This document shows, piece by piece, positions 27,518-36,472 of a stretch of 64,000 nt of DNA. The stretch covers positions 124,001-188,000 of the forward strand of contig CAIOYD010000041.1 of NCBI GenBank assembly GCA_903862415.1, read 5' to 3'. How positions within the stretch are numbered: the first letter of the stretch is position 1; each line of letters opens with the position of its first letter. The notes below the pieces were generated by a model. That model saw only the letters and a program-made list of their open reading frames with translations. It did not search any database and was not told where the DNA came from. The DNA is from an uncultured Oxalobacteraceae bacterium. GTDB taxonomy: Bacteria; Pseudomonadota; Gammaproteobacteria; Burkholderiales; Burkholderiaceae_D. The position numbers were made by a program, and so were the translations under genes.

Positions 27518-30355
27518 ATGAATCAGCTCAATGATGTCGATTATGGCACCCCGGCACGGCAGTCAGAACAAAGCGTGACGCTGGAAATTGATGGCGTCGC
27601 CGTGGTCGTTCCCGCAGGCACCTCGGTGATGCGGGCTGCCACGCAGGCCGGTGTGCATATCCCCAAACTGTGTGCCACCGATACGCTCGAGCCGTTTGGT
27701 TCCTGTCGCCTGTGTCTGGTCGAAATTGCCGGTCGTCGCGGCTATCCATCTTCCTGTACCACACCTTGTGAGTCGGGAATGAAAGTCACCACCCAGTCAC
27801 CCAAACTGGTCGAATTACGTACTGGAGTGATGGAATTAACTATTTCCGATCATCCTCTCGATTGCCTGACTTGCCCAACCAATGGCAATTGTGAATTGCA
27901 GGATATGGCAGGTGTGGTTGGTTTGCGTGAAGTGCGTTACGGCTATGAAGGCAGTAATCATCTGAAGATGAAAAAAGATGAATCGAATCCGTATTTTACT
28001 TATGATCCATCCAAATGCATCGTCTGTAACCGCTGTGTGCGCGCCTGTGAAGAAACTCAGGGTACCTTTGCGCTGACCATTAGCGGACGCGGTTTTGCTT
28101 CGCGCGTCTCGGCCGGTCAGCAGCAGAGTTTTATGGAATCGGAATGTGTCTCTTGCGGCGCCTGTGTGGACGCCTGTCCGACGGCCACGCTGACTGAAAA
28201 AACTGTCATCATGCTCGGGCAAGCTGAGCACAGCAAAATCACTACCTGCGCCTATTGCGGCGTGGGTTGCTCTTTCAAAGCTGAAATGAAAGGCAATCAG
28301 GTGGTGCGCATGCTGCCCAATAAAAACGGTCAGGCCAATCACGGTCATTCCTGTGTCAAAGGGCGTTTTGCCTGGGGTTATGCCACCCATAAAGACCGTA
28401 TGCTTCTGCCCATGATACGCAAACAAATTACCGATCCGTGGCAGGAAGTTTCCTGGGATGAAGCGCTCAGTTATGCTGCCTCAGAGTTTCGTCGTATTCA
28501 GGAGCAACACGGCAAGGATGCCATCGGCGGAATCACTTCTTCACGTTGCACCAATGAAGAAACCTATCTGGTTCAAAAAATGGTGCGCGCGGCCTTTGGC
28601 AATAATAATGTCGATACCTGCGCTCGTGTCTGTCATTCGCCTACCGGTTTCGGACTTAAACAGACGCTGGGTGAATCGGCTGGCACTCAAACTTTTGATT
28701 CGGTCATGAAGTCGGATGTGATCATGCTTATCGGTGCTAATCCGGCAGCGGCGCATCCGGTGTTTGCTTCGCAAATGAAGCGTCGCCTGCGTCAGGGAGC
28801 GCGGCTGATTGTGATCGATCCGCGTGTGACGGAAATGGTCAAGTCACCGCATATTCAGGCTGACTGTCATTTAAAACTGCGTCCCGGAACCAATGTGGCC
28901 GTCATTACTGCCATGGCGCATGTCATTCTGAGCGAAGCCTTGCACGATGCCGACTTCGTCGCCAGTCGTTGCGATACCCAGTCGTTTGCTGACTGGCAGG
29001 CGTTTGTTTTGCGGGCCGATAATTCACCCGAAGCGCTGGAAGTTGTCACCGGCGTTAGTGCGCAGGAATTGCGTACCGCTGCCCGACTGTATGCGCAGGG
29101 GAAAAACAGTGCGATTTATTATGGCCTGGGTGTTACGGAACATTCCCAGGGATCCACCATGGTTATGGGGATCGCCAATCTGGCCATGGTGACCGGTAAT
29201 ATCGGTCGTGAAGGCGTAGGCGTTAATCCCTTGCGCGGGCAAAATAATGTACAGGGTTCGTGTGACATGGGTTCATTCCCGCATGAGCTGCCAGGCTACC
29301 GACATATTTCTGACGCTACCGTGCGTAGCCAGTTTGAGCAGGCATGGCAATGCAAGCTCGAACCGGAACCGGGATTGCGGATTCCGAATATGTTTGATGC
29401 CGCCGTTGACGGTGTGTTTAAAGGCCTGTATTGCCAGGGCGAAGACATCGCCCAGTCCGACCCGAACACTAAACACGTGACGGCGGCCTTAATGGCCATG
29501 GAATGTATCGTGGTGCAGGATTTGTTCTTGAATGAGACCGCCAAATATGCGCATGTATTTTTGCCGGGTTCTTCTTTCCTGGAAAAAGACGGCACCTTTA
29601 CCAATGCCGAACGACGGATTTCGCGGGTACGTAAAGTCATGCCGCCCAAGGCGGGTAAATCCGACTGGGAAGTCACCATGGCGCTTTCCAATGCTCTGGG
29701 TTATCCGATGCACTATCAGCATCCGTCAGAAATTATGGATGAAATCGCCGCCCTGACACCGACTTTTCAGGGTGTCAGTTACGCCAGACTGGAACAGGCT
29801 GGCAGCTTGCAATGGCCGTGCAATGACGATGCTCCCGATGGAACCCCAACCATGCATGTGGGTGAATTTGTTCGCGGCAAGGGTAAATTTATCATTACCC
29901 AGTTTATTCCTACCAGTGAAAAAGTGACGCCGAAATTCCCGCTGATTTTGACTACCGGGCGGATTTTGTCGCAATACAATGTCGGAGCCCAGACCCGCCG
30001 TACCGAAAACAGTCGCTGGCACAGTGAAGATGTGCTCGAAATTCATCCGCATGATGCCGAAGAGCGCGGCATTCATGATAATGGCCTGGCCGAAATTACT
30101 TCTCGTGCCGGCTGCACCGTTTTACGTGTCACGGTGACAGAACGGGTGCAACCCGGTGTGGTGTATACCACTTTCCATTTTCCCGAATCCGGTGCCAATG
30201 TGATTACCACCGATAATTCCGATTGGGCCACCAACTGTCCGGAATACAAAGTTACTGCCGTGCAGGTTAAACCGGCCAGTCGCCATTCTGAATGGCAGAC
30301 CCAGTATGCCGAATTTAATCAGCTGCAGCTCGCTGCTGTGTTGCCACCGGCATAA
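27518..30355 (+). CDS. fdsA: Formate dehydrogenase alpha (molybdenum) subunit
   Basis: This 945-residue catalytic subunit oxidises formate to CO2 at a bis-MGD molybdenum site. In order: an N-terminal 2Fe-2S domain (CATDTLEPFGSCRLC), a His/Cys 4Fe-4S site (HPLDCLTCPTNGNC), two ferredoxin-type clusters (CIVCNRCVRAC and CVSCGACVDAC), the molybdopterin-domain 4Fe-4S motif (CAYCGVGC), and the active-site Cys372 in ARVCHSPTGFG. The residue is cysteine encoded by TGT, so this is not a selenoenzyme. The C-terminal dinucleotide-binding domain has GRILSQYNVGAQTRRT. The gene is 10 bases before fdsD. A FdhD/FdsC sulfur-transfer protein, needed to sulfurate the cofactor, is not in the operon. Confidence 0.95.
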   Translation: MNQLNDVDYGTPARQSEQSVTLEIDGVAVVVPAGTSVMRAATQAGVHIPKLCATDTLEPFGSCRLCLVEIAGRRGYPSSCTTPCESGMKVTTQSPKLVELRTGVMELTISDHPLDCLTCPTNGNCELQDMAGVVGLREVRYGYEGSNHLKMKKDESNPYFTYDPSKCIVCNRCVRACEETQGTFALTISGRGFASRVSAGQQQSFMESECVSCGACVDACPTATLTEKTVIMLGQAEHSKITTCAYCGVGCSFKAEMKGNQVVRMLPNKNGQANHGHSCVKGRFAWGYATHKDRMLLPMIRKQITDPWQEVSWDEALSYAASEFRRIQEQHGKDAIGGITSSRCTNEETYLVQKMVRAAFGNNNVDTCARVCHSPTGFGLKQTLGESAGTQTFDSVMKSDVIMLIGANPAAAHPVFASQMKRRLRQGARLIVIDPRVTEMVKSPHIQADCHLKLRPGTNVAVITAMAHVILSEALHDADFVASRCDTQSFADWQAFVLRADNSPEALEVVTGVSAQELRTAARLYAQGKNSAIYYGLGVTEHSQGSTMVMGIANLAMVTGNIGREGVGVNPLRGQNNVQGSCDMGSFPHELPGYRHISDATVRSQFEQAWQCKLEPEPGLRIPNMFDAAVDGVFKGLYCQGEDIAQSDPNTKHVTAALMAMECIVVQDLFLNETAKYAHVFLPGSSFLEKDGTFTNAERRISRVRKVMPPKAGKSDWEVTMALSNALGYPMHYQHPSEIMDEIAALTPTFQGVSYARLEQAGSLQWPCNDDAPDGTPTMHVGEFVRGKGKFIITQFIPTSEKVTPKFPLILTTGRILSQYNVGAQTRRTENSRWHSEDVLEIHPHDAEERGIHDNGLAEITSRAGCTVLRVTVTERVQPGVVYTTFHFPESGANVITTDNSDWATNCPEYKVTAVQVKPASRHSEWQTQYAEFNQLQLAAVLPPA

Positions 30356-30365
30356 GGAAGAAAAC

Positions 30366-30587
30366 ATGGATACGGAAAATCTGCTCACCATGGCCAATCA
30401 AATTGGTGCATTTTATGAAACCATGCCCGAGCGTCAGCAAGCGCTGCAGGATATTGTGAGCCACATTAAAAAATTCTGGACGCCACGCATGCGTGCGGCG
30501 TTGCTGGCGCACTGTGATGCAAACACTATTTCCGGACTCAGTCCGGTAGTGCAGGAAGCACTCCGTATACACAGGGAGTTACTGTAA
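30366..30587 (+). CDS. fdsD: Formate dehydrogenase delta subunit
   Basis: The 73-residue protein matches the FdsD family: LLTMANQIGAFYETMPERQQ, then IVSHIKKFWTPRMRAALLAH and LSPVVQEALRIHRE. FdsD is a small accessory subunit required for activity in the related Rhodobacter and Cupriavidus enzymes, perhaps by protecting FdsA. AAGGAAG lies 8 bases before ATG 30366. It closes the fdsGBAD operon. Confidence 0.9.
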   Translation: MDTENLLTMANQIGAFYETMPERQQALQDIVSHIKKFWTPRMRAALLAHCDANTISGLSPVVQEALRIHRELL

Positions 30588-30721
30588 TCAGGGAGCGGCA
30601 GATTTTTTGATGCAAAGATAAAACTTGTTAATTGTGTTCCTGGACTATAATTTTTAAGGGCATTGTTCACAGGATGTAAGTCGGGCTATCTCACGATGAG
30701 TTATTTTACAAAAGGCATACT

Positions 30722-33490
30722 ATGGCGAATTGCTTCAAGCGTACTAAAACAGTCAGATTAGTCGGCGTTATTTTTTTGCAAATTTCCTTGCCGTTGATCC
30801 TGAATGCCTGTGGCAACAGCAGCGGCGGTAGTCCAACGCCAGCTCCGACGCCAACACCCCCGGTGGTCACCGTGAATACCAGCGCACTGATCGAAAAATC
30901 GATGGGGACGGTGCTGGAAAAACCCGTATTCCAATGCGGCAGCAATGCCGACACCCTCAATGGCGATAGTGCGCCTGCTTCGGTCACCGTCTTTGAAGGT
31001 GGCCCGGTGCGACCGCTGGCACTGTCGGCCGACGGCAAGCGTTTATACGTAGCGAATGCACCAGCTAATTGCCTCGAAATTTACGCCGTCAATGGTGACG
31101 TTATCACCCCGGCGAGCAGCGTTGCGGTTGGTCTGGAACCGGTGGCTCTGGCAGAGCGTAATGATCACGAAGTGTGGGTGGTCAACCATCTGTCCGATTC
31201 CGTCAGCATCGTGCGCCTCGATGGCACGCCACGGGTGCTGCGCACGCTGCTCGTTGGTGATGAACCGCGTGATATTGTTTTCGCTGGCCCGAATGGTGAC
31301 CGCGCGTTTATTACCGCCGCCATGCGTGGACAACAGCGTCCGGGTTTTAACATCGCCAGCCTGACCACGCCGGGCGTTGGTCGCGCTGATGTCTGGGTGT
31401 TTGATGCCGCCAATCTGGATGAATCCTTAAACGGCAAACCGCTGACCATTGTGACTCTGTTTGCCGACACCCCACGTGCGCTGGCGGCAACGCCCGACGG
31501 CAAGACGGTGTATGCAGCCCCCTTTATGTCAGGTAACCGTACGACCACATTGCATCGCGATGCTGTCATCGGCAAGAAGCCGTTACCCAATTTGAGTGCC
31601 GATAATGTGACCGCCCCCGATACCGGGCTGATTGTCAAATTTGATGGCAGCGCCTGGCGTGACGAACAGGGTACCGACTGGTCATCGAAAGTGAAATTTA
31701 CCCTGCCAGACTACGATGTGTTTGCCATTGATGCCACGGCGGCCACGCCCGTTATCACGAATAAGGTAAGCGGAGTCGGCACTACGCTGTTTAACATGGC
31801 CGTCCACCCGAGTAGCGGCAAGCTGTATGTCAGTAACACCGAGGCCATCAATAACGTCCGTTTTGAAGGTCCTGGTTTGACTGCCAGCACCGTGCGCGGG
31901 CATATTGCCGAGAGCCGGATCAGCGTAGTGACGGTGAGCAGCGGAAGTGTCGATGCGGTGCATTTGAATTCGCATGTCAATTTTTCGCTGCCACAGGGGC
32001 AGGCGATTTCTGCCGCAGACAAGGCCAGAAGTCTGGCGCAACCGACAGCACTGGTATTCAGTCCTGACGGCACTACCTTGTTTGTGGCGGCCTTTGGTTC
32101 CGCCACCGTGGCCGCCTTGCCGGTGAATACGCTCAGCAGCGCCGGGTTTGTGCCTGACAGCAGCCAGCACATCGCGGTACCGGACGGTCCTGCAGGACTG
32201 GCGGTTAACGCCGCCGGTAACCGCCTGTATGTGTATTCGCGCATTGCTCATAAACTGAGTGTGATCGATACCACCGCTGGCACCCTGTTGAACAGCACCG
32301 CCATGTTTACGCCGGAAAGTAATCAGGTTATCACTGGTCGTCGCTTGCTCTATGATGCCGTGGCGACTTCCAGTAATGGCACCAGTTCCTGCGCCAGTTG
32401 CCATATTTTTGCAGACATGGATCACCTCGCCTGGGATCTGGGTAATCCTGACGATGTCACCAAGAATAACCCCAATGCGTATGTCGCCAACAGCCCGCGA
32501 ACTATGCCGCTGTTTCATCCCCTTAAAGGACCGATGACGACACAGACCCTGCGCGGCATGATGAATAATGGCCCCATGCACTGGCGCGGTGATCGCACCG
32601 GCGTTAATCGCCAAATTGTGCGCGGTGCGCTGGAATCGCTGCCCAGTGCTTCGTTCAAAGAATTTAACCCTGCTTTTGTCGGCCTGGTAGGCCGTGAAAC
32701 GGTTTTAAGCAGCACAGATTTGCAGTCACTGACTGATTTTGTTACCGCCCTGGCGATGCCACCCAATCCGGTACGCGCACTCGACAATAGCTTAAACGCC
32801 AGCCAGCAAGCTGGGCATGATATCTATTTTAATGTCAACAATATTACCGGACTCGGTAGCTGCAACCATTGCCATACCCTCGATGTGGTCAATAAAAAAT
32901 TTGGTACCGGTGGACTCATGACCTTTGAAGGTGGTCGGGTCACGCAAAATTTCAAAGTGCCGCAGTTGCGTAACATGTATCAGAAAGTAGGTATGTTCGG
33001 TTTCTCGGCCGACAGCAGCCCCGCCACGGGCGCGCAAATCAGCGGCTTTGGTTTTGCCAACGACGGCAGCATTGATACACTCAGCAACTTCTTCAGCGAC
33101 CCGGTGTTCGTCTTTCCCGCACCGGTAGCCACGACTCAGGCACAGGTGATTTCTTTTGTGCTGGCCATGGACAGCGATCTTGCGCCGGTAGTTGGTCAGC
33201 AAGTGACCTGGCGTCCCAACGTCAGCGCCGCTGCCGAAGCGCAACTGAGTTTGCTTAAGCAACGGGCTTTGGTGACAACGCCAACGGCAGAATGTGATTT
33301 GATTGTGCGCGCAGGCATCGACGGTCAGAGCAGCAGCGGTTTATATCAATCGGATGGAAGCTGGCTGATGCGTGCGGGCACCAGCATGAGTGACGCTGCC
33401 CTGCGTGCCTTAGCCACTGTGACTCAGCCATTGACGTTTACCTGTGTGCCACCAGGAAATGGACGTCGTATTGCCCTGAATTTACCGTGA
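30722..33490 (+). CDS. Beta-propeller and di-haem cytochrome lipoprotein
   Basis: This 922-residue exported protein has a signal peptide with a possible lipobox (PLILNAC, Cys30) and a Gly/Ser/Pro-rich linker (GSPTPAPTPTPP). Residues of about 75-540 are YncE/NHL-like beta-propeller repeats (RPLALSADGKRLYVANAPA, EPRDIVFAGPNGDRAFITAA, QPTALVFSPDGTTLFVAAFG, GPAGLAVNAAGNRLYVYSRI). Residues 550-820 resemble a di-haem cytochrome c peroxidase/MauG-like domain with two haem sites, CASCH at 557-561 and CNHCH at 714-718. The C-terminus of about 90 residues has two Cys of its own. It would sit outside the cytoplasm and carry two haems. It is 134 bases after fdsD and convergent with nnr. The substrate is unknown; a periplasmic oxidase or electron carrier is inference. 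Confidence 0.75.
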   Translation: MANCFKRTKTVRLVGVIFLQISLPLILNACGNSSGGSPTPAPTPTPPVVTVNTSALIEKSMGTVLEKPVFQCGSNADTLNGDSAPASVTVFEGGPVRPLALSADGKRLYVANAPANCLEIYAVNGDVITPASSVAVGLEPVALAERNDHEVWVVNHLSDSVSIVRLDGTPRVLRTLLVGDEPRDIVFAGPNGDRAFITAAMRGQQRPGFNIASLTTPGVGRADVWVFDAANLDESLNGKPLTIVTLFADTPRALAATPDGKTVYAAPFMSGNRTTTLHRDAVIGKKPLPNLSADNVTAPDTGLIVKFDGSAWRDEQGTDWSSKVKFTLPDYDVFAIDATAATPVITNKVSGVGTTLFNMAVHPSSGKLYVSNTEAINNVRFEGPGLTASTVRGHIAESRISVVTVSSGSVDAVHLNSHVNFSLPQGQAISAADKARSLAQPTALVFSPDGTTLFVAAFGSATVAALPVNTLSSAGFVPDSSQHIAVPDGPAGLAVNAAGNRLYVYSRIAHKLSVIDTTAGTLLNSTAMFTPESNQVITGRRLLYDAVATSSNGTSSCASCHIFADMDHLAWDLGNPDDVTKNNPNAYVANSPRTMPLFHPLKGPMTTQTLRGMMNNGPMHWRGDRTGVNRQIVRGALESLPSASFKEFNPAFVGLVGRETVLSSTDLQSLTDFVTALAMPPNPVRALDNSLNASQQAGHDIYFNVNNITGLGSCNHCHTLDVVNKKFGTGGLMTFEGGRVTQNFKVPQLRNMYQKVGMFGFSADSSPATGAQISGFGFANDGSIDTLSNFFSDPVFVFPAPVATTQAQVISFVLAMDSDLAPVVGQQVTWRPNVSAAAEAQLSLLKQRALVTTPTAECDLIVRAGIDGQSSSGLYQSDGSWLMRAGTSMSDAALRALATVTQPLTFTCVPPGNGRRIALNLP

Positions 33491-33502
33491 ACGCTGCTAT
33501 TT

Positions 33503-34987
33503 TTATTTGCTCAAGGGGTTATTAAGTAAGCGACGAATTTCCACCAGCAATTCACTGGCGCTGACCCCGACAGGGCCGGTGCCTTGACGCACCAGCTGAT
33601 CGGCGGCCGCACCATGCACATAGGTGGCTGCCAGTGCCGTTTGCCAGTTGTCGCCATGCTGAGCCAGCAGAGCACCACAGACGCCGGTCAGCACATCGCC
33701 AGTGCCACCGCTGGCTAATGCAGGATTGCCGGTCGGGTTGATGACTGTGCGGCCATCCGGGTGGGCAATCACGCTGCCCGAGCCTTTTAAAATCACCACC
33801 GCCTGATAGCGCCGCGCCAGCTTTTTAGCCGAGCTGATCCGGTCTGCCTGAACCTCATCGAGCGTGCAGCCCAACAAGCGTGACGCTTCCAGCGGATGTG
33901 GGGTGAGCAGGGTACTGAACTGGTCGCGGCCACTGCATAAAGCATGCAGCGCAGGTTGTTGCGCCATCAAATTGAGGGCGTCGGCATCAATGACCAGCGG
34001 ATTGGTGCCCAACAACATTCGGCTGAGTAATTCAAAACTGGCGACCGAATTCCCCAGCCCGGGGCCGATCACCACCACACTGCTGGCTGACAGGCTGAGG
34101 TTGTGTGCGGCCCGGCACATGATTTCCGGTTGTTGCGGATCATAACTGACAGGGCTGTCGATAAAACCGGCAATGGTTTTGCCAGCGCCGCTGAACAGCG
34201 CGGCACGTGCTGCAAGTATCAGTGCTCCCTGCATGCCAGTTGCGCCACCGATGAGCACCACGCTGCCATTGCTGCCTTTGTTGCTGTTGTGGCGTCGGGC
34301 TGTGAGCATTGCCGGAAATAGCGTCGGGTGATTGAGTTCCGTGGTCGAGACGGGAAACAAGCCGGGAGCCACACCCAAATCATCGACGTCAACCTGGCCG
34401 GCATAATCACGTCCATTTCCGGTATGCAGACCAATCTTGTCACCGATGAAGGTAATGGTATGAGTGGCAGTTATAGCGTCGTCGCCAAGTAAATTGCCGG
34501 TATTGGCGTTCAGGCCGCTGGGAACATCGATAGCCAGTACGGGGCAGGCCAGTGAGTTTATGTGAGTGATGTGCTTTTGCCAGAGGGGTGGCAGTTGGCG
34601 TTGCTTCTGACCGATACCAAATAAGCCATCCACGACCAGTTCATACGTCTGCTTCAATACGATATTGCTGTCGAGCCAGTGGAGTGCAGAGCAGGCACGG
34701 GCGTTTTGCATGGCTTGCTGCGCTTCTTCTGACAGCGGCGTTGAAGCAGAAAAATGTAATATGTCTACCTGATGACCGGCGGTGGCTAAATGCACTGCGG
34801 TTTCAAACGCATCACCGCCGTTATTGCCCGGACCGGCAAGCACCAGTACGCTGGCCTTGGTTGATGTGAGCAGTTGCAGTGCTGAACGGGCCGCAGACAG
34901 ACCGGCAGCCCGCATGAGCGCGCCTGATGCTGTTGCAGCAAAGGCTGCCTGCTCAGTCTGACGTAATTGCTCTATGGTATACAGCAT
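33503..34987 (-). CDS. nnr: Bifunctional NAD(P)H-hydrate epimerase/dehydratase
   Basis: This 494-residue cytoplasmic repair enzyme rescues damaged NAD(P)H hydrates. The N-terminal YjeF epimerase domain (about 1-210) shows LVLAGPGNNGGDAFETAVHL and AIDVPSGLNANTG; the C-terminal ADP-dependent dehydratase (about 225-490) shows NKGSNGSVVLIGGATGMQGA, VIGPGLGN, LTPHPLEASRLLG and the phosphate loop ASGGTGDVLTGVCGALLAQ. The fusion is the usual bacterial form. It is convergent with the propeller-cytochrome gene (12 bases apart) and 31 bases downstream of the DadA-like gene, probably in one transcript with it. Confidence 0.94.
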   Translation of the reverse strand: MLYTIEQLRQTEQAAFAATASGALMRAAGLSAARSALQLLTSTKASVLVLAGPGNNGGDAFETAVHLATAGHQVDILHFSASTPLSEEAQQAMQNARACSALHWLDSNIVLKQTYELVVDGLFGIGQKQRQLPPLWQKHITHINSLACPVLAIDVPSGLNANTGNLLGDDAITATHTITFIGDKIGLHTGNGRDYAGQVDVDDLGVAPGLFPVSTTELNHPTLFPAMLTARRHNSNKGSNGSVVLIGGATGMQGALILAARAALFSGAGKTIAGFIDSPVSYDPQQPEIMCRAAHNLSLSASSVVVIGPGLGNSVASFELLSRMLLGTNPLVIDADALNLMAQQPALHALCSGRDQFSTLLTPHPLEASRLLGCTLDEVQADRISSAKKLARRYQAVVILKGSGSVIAHPDGRTVINPTGNPALASGGTGDVLTGVCGALLAQHGDNWQTALAATYVHGAAADQLVRQGTGPVGVSASELLVEIRRLLNNPLSK

Positions 34988-35018
34988 CGTTTCGACCTTT
35001 AAGTTGAGTTAAACCAGA

Positions 35019-36269
35019 TTAACGCAGCACGCATAGCCCTTCAAGATCGATTTCTGGTGTCAGGCCTGAAACCAGATCCGCAACGATTTTGCCAGAACCG
35101 GTGGCCAACGCCCAGCCATTTTCCGCATGCGCCATATTCAAATACACATTTTTCATGGCCGATACACCCAATATAGGCGCTCCGCCCGGTAACATCAAAT
35201 GCCGGGTGCTGGTGTATTGTGCGGTGTGATAGTTGGCCGCATCCGGAAACCAGTGGGTGGCGACATTGCGTAAGGTTTGCCAGGCGCGTTCATCCCGTTG
35301 TGGTTTGCTGTGATGGAACTGGATAGTGCCGGAGACGCGCAGGCGTTTATCCATGCGCGTCATGGCCACGTGTTCGGCTTCATCGACAATTGCCATGCCT
35401 GGCGTGTCTTCCGGATTTTTAATGCCCGAGGTAATCGAATAACTTTTAAACTGTGCCAACCGTAAATCCATACCCAGGGCTTTGAGCAACGGGCCACTGT
35501 CGGCACCGGCCGCAATCACGACCGCATCAAACTGACGTGACAGACTTTGCTGCGCCTGAGTCAGTTGCAGGCTGATTCCGGTTTTAGTCGAGTGCAGTGA
35601 CAGGCATTCGGTGGAAAACAAATACTCCACCCCCCATTGTTGGGTCAGCTGTTTCAACTGTTTGGTAAACAGCGCACAATTGCCGCTGCCATCTCCGGGC
35701 ATGAACAGACCACCTGCGAGCTCGCGGTCGTGATTGAGCGCCGGTTCCTGCTGATAGCAGGCGGCTTCATCGAGCAAGTGAAACGGAATACCGGCGTCAG
35801 TGAGCACTGCCAGTCCGGCAGTAATTTTGCTTTGTTCCCGGGACTGACGGAATAACTGCAAAACTCCCTGACGCGACTGAAAATCCAGATTGTGTACATT
35901 GCTCAGCACAGATAACTGTTGCTGACTGTAGGAACCCAGACGCTGCAAATGGGTTTTTCTGGCGATCAGTTGTTCCAGATTGCATTCGCGCAGCCAGCTG
36001 CGTAACCAGCGCCATTGGTTCAGCTGCAATGAAGGACGCAGATTGACTGCGCCATCACTTTTTAGCCACTGCGATAAAATTTGTCCCACCATGCCAGGCG
36101 CGGCCAGTGGTGCCAGATGCGCCGGCCCAAGCAAGCCGGCATGACCCAGACTGGCTTGTTCGCAGACATTGCCGCATTGTTCGATGACACTTACCTGATG
36201 TCCGTGTTGCGCCAGATAATACGCCGTAGTCACTCCGACCACGCCAGCACCGATAACTGCAACCCGCAT
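35019..36269 (-). CDS. DadA-family FAD-dependent amino acid dehydrogenase
   Basis: This 416-residue flavoprotein opens with MRVAVIGAGVVGVTTAYYLA (the GxGxxG FAD motif) and ends with NMAHAENGWALATGSGKIVA, the C-terminal FAD contact of DadA-like oxidases. TSTRHLMLPGGAPILGVSAM corresponds to the PDxxPxIG region of D-amino acid dehydrogenases. DadA proteins oxidise D-amino acids at the inner membrane and feed electrons to quinone. The region after the first motif (SLGHAGLLGPAHLAPLAAPG) departs from the usual DadA pattern, so a related substrate is possible and I give no symbol. It is divergent from the glycosyltransferase at 36473. Confidence 0.78.
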   Translation of the reverse strand: MRVAVIGAGVVGVTTAYYLAQHGHQVSVIEQCGNVCEQASLGHAGLLGPAHLAPLAAPGMVGQILSQWLKSDGAVNLRPSLQLNQWRWLRSWLRECNLEQLIARKTHLQRLGSYSQQQLSVLSNVHNLDFQSRQGVLQLFRQSREQSKITAGLAVLTDAGIPFHLLDEAACYQQEPALNHDRELAGGLFMPGDGSGNCALFTKQLKQLTQQWGVEYLFSTECLSLHSTKTGISLQLTQAQQSLSRQFDAVVIAAGADSGPLLKALGMDLRLAQFKSYSITSGIKNPEDTPGMAIVDEAEHVAMTRMDKRLRVSGTIQFHHSKPQRDERAWQTLRNVATHWFPDAANYHTAQYTSTRHLMLPGGAPILGVSAMKNVYLNMAHAENGWALATGSGKIVADLVSGLTPEIDLEGLCVLR

Positions 36270-36472
36270 GAGCTTTTACCCTTTAGTTCAAAATGGCGCC
36301 TAGGATAGCATTGATCGTTGTGCCGGGCGTAATTGACGTAATTATTTATTGCAGGCCGAAGAGTTTTTTAAGGTATTTCCCCTCATTCGGTTTGTCATTA
36401 TATTGCTTTTTTATATTGCTTTAATATTAAAGTATGTAATAATTAACAGAAATATTCTTTTCGGAAAGTGTA

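Noticed and set aside
28631-28633. Selenocysteine in the formate dehydrogenase
   Set aside because: The active-site codon is TGT (Cys372), not TGA, and the frame has no internal TGA.
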